A DNA stretch of 64,000 bases from Chlorogloea purpurea SAG 13.99 (GTDB taxonomy: Bacteria > Cyanobacteriota > Cyanobacteriia > Cyanobacteriales > Microcystaceae): NCBI GenBank assembly GCA_016903695.1, contig JADQBB010000008.1:1-64000 (forward strand), given 5' to 3'. A program made the position numbers and the translations under genes. Every line of letters begins with the position of its first letter. Position 1 is the first letter of the stretch. Shown piece by piece: positions 1 to 8,658 of the stretch. Below the pieces are notes generated by a model. That model saw only the letters and a list, made by a program, of their open reading frames with translations. It had not been told where the DNA came from and did not search any database.

Positions 1-140
1 CCGCCGAGGGCGAGATAGGCACAGGGGAAGAGTAGTAAGCCTGACCAGCCGATGAATACAAATCTATCGCGCTTGAGCCAGTCATCGAGGACATCAAACC
101 AGCCTCTGTTGGCTGACGCGCGTCCGACTGCTATTGTCAT
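1..140 (-). CDS. psbD: Photosystem II D2 protein, N-terminal part
   Basis: The minus strand from 140 encodes about 47 residues starting [20 protein letters not shown], continuing through [27 protein letters not shown]. This is the invariant N-terminus of D2, the PSII reaction-centre subunit that pairs with D1 and binds P680, pheophytin and the QA quinone in the thylakoid membrane. The gene runs off the left edge, so only the stromal N-terminus and the start of helix A are here. The ATG follows an AGAGGA-like ribosome site in the sequence complementary to 141-160. An IS200/IS605 relic lies only about 85 bp upstream. Confidence 0.97.
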   Translation of the reverse strand, partial: MTIAVGRASANRGWFDVLDDWLKRDRFVFIGWSGLLLFPCAYLALG

Positions 141-223
141 ATCGTTTTATCCTCTTGCTTAACTGAAATCAATGCAAGATTTCTTTATGTTAACGTTTTA
201 GTTTGGGTAGTATTCCCATTGTC

Positions 224-443
224 TTTTGACACTCCACTGCCGATCATGGGAGTGGATTCTTGAGCTAATCACTGCCCTTTCTGGTTTCCCCTACTGAGGT
301 CTTACACGATTATGTCCTATCCGAACTTACTAGAATATCACTTGCTATCTAGTCGTCCACTTGTGGATAGCTCTCCAAGCGTTTTCCCTATTTCTAGGAA
401 AGATTCGGGTATGCCCTACCCTATCTGTCTTACGACAAATATT
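224..443 (-). mobile_element. Relic of an IS200/IS605-type tnpB 3' end and right end
   Basis: Between psbD and the ligase gene, the minus strand has a short frame (443 to a stop at 345-347) reading NICRKTDRVGHTRI. It resembles the RNIL..LGL.TVGHT.. tail common near the C-terminus of cyanobacterial TnpB proteins. About 90 bp further on is an imperfect hairpin (CCACTGCC, loop GATCAT, GGGAGTGG at 234-255), followed on the minus strand by AGTGTCAA. This layout resembles the right end of many such elements, where the guide (omega) RNA also ends. The frame is broken and no tnpA or RuvC part remains. The rest of the gene-free stretch 141-624 holds the psbD leader and nothing else recognisable. Confidence 0.5.
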
Positions 444-624
444 TTACACTTATAAGGGCGATCGGATTTTTCTCCCGGTTAATCTCGCTGGGCCGTTATG
501 AGAGACGGGATACAGAAGTTAACCTTTCTTAAAGTAGCACAAGCGCGGGGAAGATACCACGCCGACTAAACGATCGGTCTTTAATTATTTTTAGCAAAAA
601 ATTTACAATTTGACACAAGCTCAC

Positions 625-1347
625 TCATAAATTTTTGTGATGGTCGATACTATGCCACTCTTCCTCTGACAGAGCTTGGGGGATTAAATTCACCCCGAAA
701 CATCGGGAAGCAGACTCGGTGAGGACATTAATAATCTTTTCCCTTGATAAGTCCGCTCGTAAAAGAGGGTGAGCGGGGGCGGGGGCGATGAAAACTCTTT
801 CAAATAATCGCGGGTCTTGTTGTAGTAACATCGAACCGTGTTGTAATAACGCTTGCCCCCTTCTCAGTTGAGCGCTGCCGATAAATTTATTACCCTCCCT
901 ATCTACTAAATCCGAGCCGGTAGCCAGAGCGAAACAATTAGCCTGATGGATATACCCCCGCCCCGCTCCACCATAATTTAAACTGGTGCCCAAAGTTTGC
1001 CAACCCTCGATGAGAAATTGACAGACGCTCTCATAAACTTGGATGACGGTGCCGGTTAGACCCGACGTGATCACAGCGTAGGTTAAATCACCTTGGTGTA
1101 AAACCGCCCTACCTCCACTGGGGCGCCTGACAATATCTACTTTTCGCCCCGCCCAAGTAAGATCGTGCCACTCTTTAGGATAACGGCGTTGATGATAGCC
1201 GAGGCTGATAGCTGCGGGCTGCCACTCGTAAAATCTTAAAGTGGGCGGGTGTTTCCCTTGACGATGTTGGTTCAGCAACCAAGCATCTATAGCCATCTGT
1301 ACGCGTCCTTCCGCCGAGAGGAAGGGAATTAAACGCCAATCGGTCAC
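625..1347 (-). CDS. Lipoate/biotin protein ligase-like (LplA/LipB fold) protein
   Basis: This 240-residue protein belongs to the BPL/LplA/LipB family, which transfers lipoyl, octanoyl or biotinyl groups to carrier-domain lysines. Visible motifs are WQPAAISLGYHQ near residue 45, the substrate loop RRPSGGRAVLHQGDLTYAV around residues 75-93, and GNKFIGSAQLRRGQALLQHGS near 155-170, which includes the conserved lysine of the adenylate site. Length fits the short cyanobacterial lipoate ligase-like group without a C-terminal accessory domain. It lies 8 bp downstream of the YbjN-like gene on the same strand, so they probably share a transcript. The exact acyl substrate cannot be told from sequence. 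Confidence 0.8.
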   Translation of the reverse strand: MTDWRLIPFLSAEGRVQMAIDAWLLNQHRQGKHPPTLRFYEWQPAAISLGYHQRRYPKEWHDLTWAGRKVDIVRRPSGGRAVLHQGDLTYAVITSGLTGTVIQVYESVCQFLIEGWQTLGTSLNYGGAGRGYIHQANCFALATGSDLVDREGNKFIGSAQLRRGQALLQHGSMLLQQDPRLFERVFIAPAPAHPLLRADLSREKIINVLTESASRCFGVNLIPQALSEEEWHSIDHHKNL

Positions 1348-1355
1348 GGTTGAAT

Positions 1356-1835
1356 TTATTTTACCCCGAACTCCTCGATTAAAATATCGTCGTTGTTATC
1401 CGCTACCGTGGCCACGAGGGTGATAGATCTAGAAATTTCTCCAGGGGATAGATCGGCCACGGTACGCTGTGAGAGGACTACAATGGTTTCACTCATGATG
1501 CCGAAGTGAGACTCGAAGGTGTCCTGACAATTTTTCTGGAGTAACTTTCGTAGCAGTGCCAATTCATCTTTCACCGGATATTTCATGATCGGCGACCAAA
1601 CTGTTAAAAAGTCATCGTCGGTTTCCCCGGTTAATTGCACGAAAACCTCTACACTGCCATAAAAAAATTTCCACAGATAGCCCGCTCCGTTTTGCTGTAC
1701 CATTGCGCTGTTATTTTGCTCTAGACTAGCAATCACGGTTTCGATCATTTCTTTATGGGTGCTATTGTTAGCGATGAATTGATCGGTTAATGTTTCTAGG
1801 GCATCCGCTGAAGCGTTCAAACTATCGGTAGTCAT
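1356..1835 (-). CDS. YbjN-like (type III secretion chaperone fold) conserved protein
   Basis: This is a 159-residue acidic soluble protein with no signal peptide or membrane segment. Its pattern (two N-terminal helices, the strand GYLWKFFYGSVEVFVQL, then TVWSPIMKYP and a C-terminal QRTVADLSPGEISRSITLVATVAD) matches the YbjN-domain proteins widespread in cyanobacteria. These have a chaperone-like fold, but their molecular role there is unknown. It sits directly upstream of the lipoate ligase-like gene with an 8-bp gap, suggesting cotranscription. The family assignment is from pattern recognition; a function is not claimed. Confidence 0.65.
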   Translation of the reverse strand: MTTDSLNASADALETLTDQFIANNSTHKEMIETVIASLEQNNSAMVQQNGAGYLWKFFYGSVEVFVQLTGETDDDFLTVWSPIMKYPVKDELALLRKLLQKNCQDTFESHFGIMSETIVVLSQRTVADLSPGEISRSITLVATVADNNDDILIEEFGVK

Positions 1836-2042
1836 AATTACTCTGGGGGTTGGGTTTATTGTTGTCTTTATATAGATTATCTCAGTTTGATGCCCTCACT
1901 AATCATTCCCTGCCATGCACGTCGATGCCTCGATAGCCCTTATCACATTGCATCGCTTAGCGAGTTCAAGATTTACTTTATAAATATAGTCTTAAATTTG
2001 CTATAACAGTAAAGATGAAAAAGTTGTAGTAAAGCAATTCTC

Positions 2043-2852
2043 ATGAGCAGCCAAACAGAATCTCAAAAAAGTTCATGGCAAAAGTTTCCTTCGGTGGATT
2101 TTTTTGGTGTACCCGTACTGAAGGTTAATGAACAGCAATGCGTTCAAGTAATCATGGATGAACTTGATTCTGGTCGTGGTGGTTGGTGCGTGACAATACA
2201 TCTAAATATGTTACGACAAATAACTTTAGACCCAGAAATTAAAACACTGGTGGCAAACAGTACTTTTTCGATCGCTGATGGAATGCCTTTAGTGTGGGCT
2301 AGTCGGTTACAAAAAAACCCCCTACCGGAAAGAGTTTGCGGATCTAACCTGATTTACACCCTGAGCGCGGAGGCAGCGCGTCGAAATCGATCTATTTTTT
2401 TGCTGGGAGGAAATCCAGGTTCGGCCGAAAAGACGGCCAAAATTCTGGAAGAGCTTTATCCTGGCTTGAATATAGCTGGTATCTACTGTCCTCCTTTGGG
2501 ATTTGAACAAGACCTCGGACAAATTGCGACAATTACTGAGTCTATTCGTTCTAGTCAGCCGGATATTGTTTATGTGGCCTTGGGTTTTCCCAAACAAGAG
2601 CGATTAATCGCTCTCATTCGCCATGCTTGCGCAAAAACTTGGTGGATGGGTGTAGGTTTTAGTTTCAGCTACGTGGCAGAAGAATTTAAGCGTCCTCCTA
2701 TATGGATACAAAAATTAGGTTTAGAGTCTCTTTACCGGGTTATTTTAGAACCGAAACGACTGGGAAAAAGATACTTGTTAGAAAATCCTCCATTTGCCGC
2801 CAGGTTACTGGTGTGGTCTTGTTTAAAAGGATTGAAGTGGAAAAATAACTAA
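2043..2852 (+). CDS. WecG/TagA/CpsF family glycosyltransferase
   Basis: This 269-residue protein is a GT26 (WecG/TagA/CpsF) glycosyltransferase, the kind that adds N-acetylmannosamine-type sugars to a lipid-linked intermediate in capsule, teichoic acid or exopolysaccharide synthesis. Diagnostic stretches are VTIHLNMLRQ (about residues 50-60), the conserved SIADGMPLVWASR loop carrying the catalytic Asp (about 76-88), ERVCGSNLI (about 96-104), IFLLGGNPGSAEKTA (about 118-132) and DIVYVALGFPKQE near 178. The C-terminal basic tail typical of membrane association is present. It stands alone here, not in a polysaccharide cluster, so the polymer served is unknown. Confidence 0.88.
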   Translation: MSSQTESQKSSWQKFPSVDFFGVPVLKVNEQQCVQVIMDELDSGRGGWCVTIHLNMLRQITLDPEIKTLVANSTFSIADGMPLVWASRLQKNPLPERVCGSNLIYTLSAEAARRNRSIFLLGGNPGSAEKTAKILEELYPGLNIAGIYCPPLGFEQDLGQIATITESIRSSQPDIVYVALGFPKQERLIALIRHACAKTWWMGVGFSFSYVAEEFKRPPIWIQKLGLESLYRVILEPKRLGKRYLLENPPFAARLLVWSCLKGLKWKNN

Positions 2853-3187
2853 AAAAGCGGCTCATCAACGCAAAAATTGCCCGTAGCTTATCTTTATCGA
2901 ACTAACTCCAAAGCTACCGACTGTTAGATATTAATCAATCAGACAAGCAATTTTAAGTTTTTAGAGCGCTAAAAAGTTGAAGGCTTGAAAAGACTACTGT
3001 TAAGTTTTATTGATGAAAAAGATATAATTTTGTGACAGGTTGAACCAACAGTATCGGCAACTATTTAAAAGTAGTTTTTTCTCTCGATTTCCCTTATTAA
3101 TTATCCTCAATATTATCTAAAATTTATCTTATTTATATTCAGAATGTTATTATAGCAACTAGAAAAGCTATTTTATAGATAACCCAC
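2853..3187. other. AT-rich intergenic stretch without recognised genes
   Basis: These 335 bp between the glycosyltransferase and the Pro-rich secreted protein are markedly AT-rich, with stops in all frames. No tRNA, hairpin with a clear U-tract, or repeat was found. It must hold the promoter of the downstream gene. Confidence 0.5.
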
Positions 3188-3823
3188 ATGATTAGATCGA
3201 TCGCTTTTATAACCCTCGTTGGCGGCATCTTTTCCACTTCTGCTGTGTACGCGCAAACCTCGGAAGCGAATCTGTCCATGACTCGGCGGCAGGGAGAAAC
3301 CTACGAGCAGTTACTCGATAGAGGAGCTAAAGTGGCGGAGAATGGGATCAATCAACGTTTTAACCGGGACAAGTCTCTTAAATGGCTTAAATTGTCTATA
3401 TTTGCTGAAAGTGAGGGGTCTATGGCCCCATTGATGACAGTTCAAGTATCCCGTCAAGATTGGCTAACCCAACCAGATGTACAAAAATGGGCCAGTGTGT
3501 TTCCCTACAGTAAAACTTTATTAGGCTTTGAATCACCTACCGTCACTCGTCCCGCTCCGGCCGCCGCACCCGCTACCACGCCAGCGCCCGTCCCCAATCC
3601 TCCAGGTCAACCCCCGGCTAATGCTAACAATAAACCGGCGGCCAACGATCCTAAAAAACCCGCCCCTATCCCAATCCCTATCGGGGCCCCTTATGCTCCC
3701 GATGAGCCTCTTTCTCCTCGTTTATCCACCGATCAAAAACTCAGGGGCATAAGTCCAGAAGGTAGAGACATCCTCAGAGATAAACTAATAGATAGTCAAT
3801 CCCCGGTAGAAGTCAATCAATAA
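3188..3823 (+). CDS. Secreted Pro/Ala-rich protein of unknown function
   Basis: This is a 211-residue protein not assigned to a named family. Residues 1-22 form a signal peptide (MIRSIAFITLVGGIFSTSAVYA) with an AxA-type site, so it should be exported. The mature N-terminal part (about 25-115) is mixed and folded-looking. Residues about 118-170 are a low-complexity Pro/Ala/Asn linker, and the tail is charged. The central linker suggests a periplasmic or envelope tether. The 3' end overlaps the convergent class II aldolase gene by 39 bp. Function cannot be inferred. Confidence 0.7.
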   Translation: MIRSIAFITLVGGIFSTSAVYAQTSEANLSMTRRQGETYEQLLDRGAKVAENGINQRFNRDKSLKWLKLSIFAESEGSMAPLMTVQVSRQDWLTQPDVQKWASVFPYSKTLLGFESPTVTRPAPAAAPATTPAPVPNPPGQPPANANNKPAANDPKKPAPIPIPIGAPYAPDEPLSPRLSTDQKLRGISPEGRDILRDKLIDSQSPVEVNQ

Positions 3824-4396
3824 ATTTCCCGCTTTTTCTAAACTAGTGCCGAAGGCGATAACTCCTTCCTCGTGACCGCTCATAGCGACGATAAGGCTTT
3901 CTTTGTCCGAATTTTCCCTAGAAATATTAATCAATTCACGGGCCATCTCTGGCGTACCGTAAGCTATATCTTTCCTCGTGGTGGGAACTTCATACAGTAA
4001 ACTCTCCCACAACTGCCGATGATGAACGTGAAATACGGCTTTAATTGCTGGGTTACTGTTATAGATAGCGCCATGAGTTAAAGTCTCCGATGAAGCTTGT
4101 ATTAAGCCCTCACAAGTTACGGCATTCTTGTCCGGGTCATAATCGATCACCCTGGTGTAATGTTCTGCCCTTAATCTAGGAATAGCGCCGGTTTTAGTAC
4201 CGGAAATAATAAAGTTATTCGGGTTCCTATCTCTCTGACTAACATTACCGTAACCGATTCCATCGGGATATTGGCCGATCAATCCGGAATCGTAAAATAA
4301 ATTACGCCAACTATCCAGAGTTTGAATCATCTCCCAATCGGGAGGGCAGCCCTCTATTAACTGACAACGATATTTGATGTAACCTTCATCGATCAT
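3785..4396 (-). CDS. Class II aldolase/adducin family protein
   Basis: From the ATG at 4396 the product is about 203 residues, starting MIDEGYIKYRCQ. Class II aldolase features are present: the phosphate/backbone loop GYGNVSQRD, an SGTKTG turn, the zinc pair in AVFHVHHRQLWE, and a third His in SGHEEGVIAFG. Such enzymes are Zn2+-dependent aldolases, epimerases or dehydratases acting on phosphorylated sugars (L-fuculose-1-P aldolase, MtnB type), but the substrate cannot be told here. A longer frame reaches 4468, but this start overlaps the stop of the preceding gene by 11 bp, a normal coupled arrangement, so it is preferred. It also overlaps the convergent gene at its 3' end by 39 bp. Confidence 0.85.
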   Translation of the reverse strand: MIDEGYIKYRCQLIEGCPPDWEMIQTLDSWRNLFYDSGLIGQYPDGIGYGNVSQRDRNPNNFIISGTKTGAIPRLRAEHYTRVIDYDPDKNAVTCEGLIQASSETLTHGAIYNSNPAIKAVFHVHHRQLWESLLYEVPTTRKDIAYGTPEMARELINISRENSDKESLIVAMSGHEEGVIAFGTSLEKAGNLLIDFYRGLTIY

Positions 4397-4736
4397 CGGT
4401 GTAATTCCCTTTATAATCTTGCCAAACTCCCTGGATAAAATTATGTAAATACTGACGACTATCGGCAAAATTATCCAGTGTGTATTCCTCTTTTTCTAAC
4501 AGGGGTAGATAGGGGAGAATTTCCGTATCTAAAGCCGGTCTAAACATTTCTGAGGGTAAGATCAGATCCGAGAGACTCCGCAGGTCGATCGCTCTCCCCT
4601 CATCCCCGTCTATTATCAGCAATAAAGGACGTACCCAGAAGCATTCACGGCTCGGAATAATCTGGATGATCTCGCCCAACAGATGACTGTCTAGATGGTC
4701 TAAACTGACTATTTGATGAGGATGCAATTGAGCCAT
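4386..4736 (-). CDS. Conserved small protein upstream of class II aldolase, unknown function
   Basis: A 116-residue soluble protein starting MAQLHPHQIVSLDHLDSHL. It has no signal peptide or transmembrane segment. The mid part (ECFWVRPLLLI, then AIDLRSLSDLILPSEMFRPALDTE) looks beta-rich and the C-terminus helical with many aromatic residues (YLHNFIQGVWQDYKGNY). The family is not recognised with confidence. It begins 9 bp after the RNase II/R gene and its stop overlaps the aldolase start, so the three genes RNase, small protein and aldolase look like one minus-strand operon. Confidence 0.65.
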   Translation of the reverse strand: MAQLHPHQIVSLDHLDSHLLGEIIQIIPSRECFWVRPLLLIIDGDEGRAIDLRSLSDLILPSEMFRPALDTEILPYLPLLEKEEYTLDNFADSRQYLHNFIQGVWQDYKGNYTDDR

Positions 4737-4745
4737 AACAGAGAA

Positions 4746-6758
4746 TTAGAGAGGGGCGGAAGCAACTTCAACACCAATAACTTCTCGAAAGCGAATTTCA
4801 TCTCGATGGGGATCAGCGATCGTTACCTGTAATTGTAATCGATCGCCTGGTGAAACTAACTGCTCGAAACGGTGCGGTAACTCCAGCCCCAATTCTTCCA
4901 AGAGAATAAGAGCTAAATTTTCCTCTTCCCGCAACCAACGTAATACTAGAGCCTGCCACACTTGATCTCCCTGACGGCGCAAAAACTCTAAACCCCAATA
5001 GCGATTGGTTTGCCTTTCTACCGATGTCGCTTCTTGAGCCGAACTTATGACACTGAAGAGAATCTCCTGTAACTGATCCCTCGTAAAAGGTAGAGGTTGA
5101 GAGCGAAGGTGAGCCTTAATCTGAAAATGAGTCAATAAATCCGTGTAGCGACGGATAGGGGAAGTCACTTGAGTATAGGTATCAAGACCGAGACTGGCGT
5201 GACGATTGGGAGTGGTGGTCATCTCGCTGCGGGGCATACAGCGACGCAGGGCGCAGGAGCGCACCGGGCCGGCGGGCAACAGTAGTAATTCTTCCTCCGG
5301 GGGTAGTTCCGGCTGTTGTTGACCCCGGAAAGGCACTGCTAAACCGTGTTTCTGACAGTACCTACCGGCTACTTCCCCAGCTAAGATCATCATCTCGGCT
5401 ACTAATTGGCGGGACTTGGAAACCTCCAGTAAATCCACCACGATTTCATCATTGGATTTAACTTTAATAACCGACTCCGGCATTTGAATATTGATCGACC
5501 CTTGGGACTTGCGCCACTGGGAGCGTTTCTTCGCCCAATCGTTGAGGATGGCTATTTCTGGCTCGTTTTGGATACCTAGTTCTAGCATCTCGTCCACATC
5601 CTCGTATGTGAGGCGATAGGTGGGCTTAACGAGAGTGGTGTGGATTTGATAATCTTCCACGCCGCCCTTATCATCCAGTATCACCCCGAAGCTGAGGGCG
5701 CCGGAGATTTTCCCTTGGATCAAACTCATCGGCCCCGTGGCCAATTCGGGCGGGAACATGGGAACCATCCCCGTGGGCAGATATAAACTGGTGCTGCGCC
5801 GCCGCGCTTCCAAATCTAACTCATCCCCCGGTGAGACGATACGAGTAGGGTCGGCTATATGTATCCACAGTTGCACCCTACCATCGGCCAGAGCTTCCAC
5901 GCTCAAGCCATCGTCGATTTCTTGGGTACTTTCATCGTCGATAGTATAGATTTTGTGGGCGGTGAGGTCGAGGCGGTCGGTGTCCGTTTCCGGGAGGGGA
6001 TTATTTAAGTAATTACGAGCCACATCTAATACCTTTTTCGGGAAATGCACGGGGTAGGAACTGCGTCTGAGGAATAGGTTCTCGTGAGGACTCCACCACT
6101 TTAAACCGATCAGGAGTTCTAAGGCTGATTCCGGTGTTTGCGATCGCCCCAAATAGCTCAAGATTTCCAGAGCGGCCGGGAATTTCTGCTCGGTTTGCAG
6201 GATGTATTTCTCTACAATTTCCAAACGCGATCGATCGCTATCTGTCCATTCTACCTCGTTACCTGCTAATGCTCGTCCAATCCGATCGAGAAACTGAGTT
6301 TTTTCTTCTTGTCGCTGTTGTTCTACTTCTAACTGGTGCTTGATTTCTTCGACTTGATTTTTTGATCGGGGTTCGTAATTATCCCCCTTGTTCTTAAAAT
6401 ATATTTTATCTTCACTGAGCAAACAGTGAGCCGCGTAACATTGGTGCGGACTTTTTTCCGAAAACAGTAACAGGGCTAATTCTTCTGCTGTTACAGGCGT
6501 GCCGTCTTCGACGAGTAATTCCCAAGCCACTTCCAGGCTACTAGGATCTAAAAAAGGCTTAACCCGTTCCCAAAAATTCTTTATATCCCCCGGTTCATAA
6601 TTTCCTTTGATGGTGTAGTCGGCTCTCTGGGGGCGAATTTTATGATTGTGTCCGCCCCCGTCGATAACTATCCAATCTTTCTTCCCGTCTGGCTTATCAA
6701 CTACCGCCAAACGCCGCTCTCCCTGTAGTCTAAATTCGATGAGTGTTCCCTTTTCCAC
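4746..6758 (-). CDS. rnb: RNase II/RNase R family 3'-5' exoribonuclease
   Basis: This 670-residue protein has the RNB catalytic domain (about residues 255-560). It carries the metal-binding acidic motif YTIDDESTQEIDDGLSV (about 270-286), the substrate stretch RRRSTSLYLPTGMVPMFPPELA, and SPIRRYTDLLTHFQIKAHL near the domain end. The C-terminal about 60 residues (SPGDRLQLQVTIADPHRDEI) resemble an S1-type RNA-binding barrel. Length matches the shorter of the two cyanobacterial RNB proteins (RNase II type) rather than the longer Zam type. It degrades single-stranded RNA processively from the 3' end in the cytoplasm. It is the first gene of an apparent operon with the small conserved protein and the aldolase. 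Confidence 0.9.
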   Translation of the reverse strand: MEKGTLIEFRLQGERRLAVVDKPDGKKDWIVIDGGGHNHKIRPQRADYTIKGNYEPGDIKNFWERVKPFLDPSSLEVAWELLVEDGTPVTAEELALLLFSEKSPHQCYAAHCLLSEDKIYFKNKGDNYEPRSKNQVEEIKHQLEVEQQRQEEKTQFLDRIGRALAGNEVEWTDSDRSRLEIVEKYILQTEQKFPAALEILSYLGRSQTPESALELLIGLKWWSPHENLFLRRSSYPVHFPKKVLDVARNYLNNPLPETDTDRLDLTAHKIYTIDDESTQEIDDGLSVEALADGRVQLWIHIADPTRIVSPGDELDLEARRRSTSLYLPTGMVPMFPPELATGPMSLIQGKISGALSFGVILDDKGGVEDYQIHTTLVKPTYRLTYEDVDEMLELGIQNEPEIAILNDWAKKRSQWRKSQGSINIQMPESVIKVKSNDEIVVDLLEVSKSRQLVAEMMILAGEVAGRYCQKHGLAVPFRGQQQPELPPEEELLLLPAGPVRSCALRRCMPRSEMTTTPNRHASLGLDTYTQVTSPIRRYTDLLTHFQIKAHLRSQPLPFTRDQLQEILFSVISSAQEATSVERQTNRYWGLEFLRRQGDQVWQALVLRWLREEENLALILLEELGLELPHRFEQLVSPGDRLQLQVTIADPHRDEIRFREVIGVEVASAPL

Positions 6759-6817
6759 TGATTTCCATCTTGAGTTGATTCTTTCCCTGTCTCAATCCTA
6801 TCATCGCTCAGGTTTTA

Positions 6818-6858
6818 TAGTGGCTAGTGGCTAGTGGCTAGTAGTTAGTGGTTAGTTG
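6818..6858. repeat. Short tandem heptamer repeat (TAGTGGC type)
   Basis: Three exact copies of the 7-mer AGTGGCT are followed by degenerate copies (AGTAGTT, AGTGGTT). The flanking text (CACTCGCCACTCGTCCCTCACCCC) is of the same flavour. This is the style of short tandemly repeated repetitive (STRR) sequence common between cyanobacterial genes. It lies between the RNase gene start and the end of the radical SAM gene. Confidence 0.7.
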
Positions 6859-6888
6859 TCACTCGCCACTCGTCCCTCACCCCTAACT

Positions 6889-8454
6889 TTATCGGCTCGC
6901 CATCGCTTTCGACTCGTTTAAAATCAATTCCTGCTTTTGGAACTCCACTAATTGGGCTTCGATTTCTCGCCGTACGATGTCCCGGTAAACCATAAAATGT
7001 TCGTTGTGGGCGCACACCGTTAAATAATGCTCCCACACTGCCGGATTATGACGCAGGATACTGAAAAGATGATGCCAAAATTTCCAGCGAGTGTGACGTT
7101 TGAAACCTTGTCTCCAGACGATGATGGCTAAAGCTTTTAAATCCCTCATCTGTGGCAGTTTAAACGGTGGTTTACATCTGGGGGCCCCCAAGATCAGGAA
7201 ACAGCGGTAGGTTCGATCGAGAAAGATCTCCGGGTCGTACAATGTAGAGAACGTCTCTACATATTCTCTCGCTATATCCTCGATCGGACGGGTGGGAACG
7301 AAATTCATCAAGGTGCTTTGATTAATATCCTGTTTTGAATTTATCCGCAATCTCCCTTCTTTTTCTAAACGATGGTAGAGGGCGGTATGGGGCAGGGCCT
7401 GTAGCATCCCGAACATGGCTGTAGGAATCGCTGACAACTCGACAAAGTTAATAATTCTCTTGGCAGCGTCTTTTTTCTCACCGTCGAAACCGATGATAAA
7501 TCCCGCCATCGGGCGTAAACCGCTTCTAATAATTTTCTCCACCGCTACTGATAATGAGGAGCGGGTATTCTGAAACTTTTTAGTCATGGTTAAACTATCT
7601 TCATCGGGTGTTTCAATACCCAAAAATACGGCATCGAAATTACAATCAACCATCAGATCCATTAACTCTTGATCGTCGGCTAGATCGATAGACGCTTCTG
7701 TATTGAAACGGAAAGGATATTGATGCTCTTGTTGCCATTTCTTCAACTCGATCAGTAATAACCTGACGTTTCTTTTATTACCGATGAAGTTATCATCCAC
7801 CATGAATAATCCCTGTCGCCAACCCAACTCGTAAAGGTAGTCTAATTCTGCCAGTAATTGTCGGGGTGATTTGGTGCGGGGTTTGCGCCCGTAAAGCACG
7901 ATAATGTCGCAGAATTCGCACTGGAAGGGACATCCACGAGAAAACTGTACCGACATGGAATCATAATAGGACAATTCTAAGAGGTCGTAACGGGGGATGG
8001 GAGTAGATGTAACGTCTGGTTTCTCGGTGGTGCGGAATACGCCCTGTGTTTCGCCTCTTTCCACCGCGGCGACGAAGAGAGGGATGGTAATTTCTCCTTC
8101 ATCGAGAATTAGAAAATCCGCTTCGGCTACTTCGTCGGGTAAAGATGTAGGATAGGGGCCGCCTACCGCGACTGATTTACCGCGTTTTTTCGCTTCTCTG
8201 ATATGGTCGATCATGTCGGTTTTCTGAACGATCATCCCCGAGAGAATCACCATGTCAGCCCAATCCCATTCCTCCTCGGTGACAGAGCGAATATTACGAT
8301 CGACCAGTCTGTATTCCCAGGTTTGGGGTAATATAGCGGCTACGGTTATCAATCCTAAGGGCGGTAGGAGAACTTTTCTCCCGGCTAATTCTAAAATCGT
8401 GTCGTAAGACCAGAAGGTGGGGGGGAAAAGGGGATATATTAAAAGAATTTTCAA
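6889..8454 (-). CDS. B12-binding domain radical SAM protein
   Basis: This 521-residue protein has an N-terminal cobalamin-binding Rossmann domain (about 1-140; MKILLIYPLFPPTFWS and AVGGPYPTSLPDE). A radical SAM core (about 165-370) follows, with the cluster motif CPFQCEFCD supplying the three cysteines for the [4Fe-4S] cluster. FNTEASIDLADD and FLGIETPDEDSL are typical strands of that core. The C-terminal about 130 residues match the extension (DUF4070-like) found in relatives acting on lipids, hopanoids or tetrapyrroles. Reactions in this class include methylations and ring formations on unactivated carbons; the substrate is unknown. It stands alone, downstream of the small RNA-binding protein but separated by a strong hairpin. 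Confidence 0.87.
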   Translation of the reverse strand: MKILLIYPLFPPTFWSYDTILELAGRKVLLPPLGLITVAAILPQTWEYRLVDRNIRSVTEEEWDWADMVILSGMIVQKTDMIDHIREAKKRGKSVAVGGPYPTSLPDEVAEADFLILDEGEITIPLFVAAVERGETQGVFRTTEKPDVTSTPIPRYDLLELSYYDSMSVQFSRGCPFQCEFCDIIVLYGRKPRTKSPRQLLAELDYLYELGWRQGLFMVDDNFIGNKRNVRLLLIELKKWQQEHQYPFRFNTEASIDLADDQELMDLMVDCNFDAVFLGIETPDEDSLTMTKKFQNTRSSLSVAVEKIIRSGLRPMAGFIIGFDGEKKDAAKRIINFVELSAIPTAMFGMLQALPHTALYHRLEKEGRLRINSKQDINQSTLMNFVPTRPIEDIAREYVETFSTLYDPEIFLDRTYRCFLILGAPRCKPPFKLPQMRDLKALAIIVWRQGFKRHTRWKFWHHLFSILRHNPAVWEHYLTVCAHNEHFMVYRDIVRREIEAQLVEFQKQELILNESKAMASR

Positions 8455-8597
8455 GGGTTTAGCTCCATATAAAATGTAATTTTTCTAAACGGCTATATAA
8501 ATCTCTAGTGATTGACCCATCTTAATCCTGTTCATCTTTTAACAAACTTTAGCACTTATTTTCATAAGTTTTTAAGACTTACACTTATTGATGCCAA

Positions 8598-8634
8598 AAT
8601 AAATGGGGAAGTTGTGGCAACTTCCCCATTTATT
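8598..8634 (-). terminator. Strong hairpin terminator downstream of the RRM gene
   Basis: A perfect 17-bp inverted repeat (arms 8598-8614 and 8618-8634) with a 3-nt loop, GC-rich in the middle (GGGGAAGTTG / CAACTTCCCC) and AT-rich at the base. It sits 24 bp beyond the stop of the RRM gene and should end that transcript before the radical SAM gene. Confidence 0.85.
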
Positions 8635-8658
8635 AAGAACGAAAGTAAAAAATTAGGT

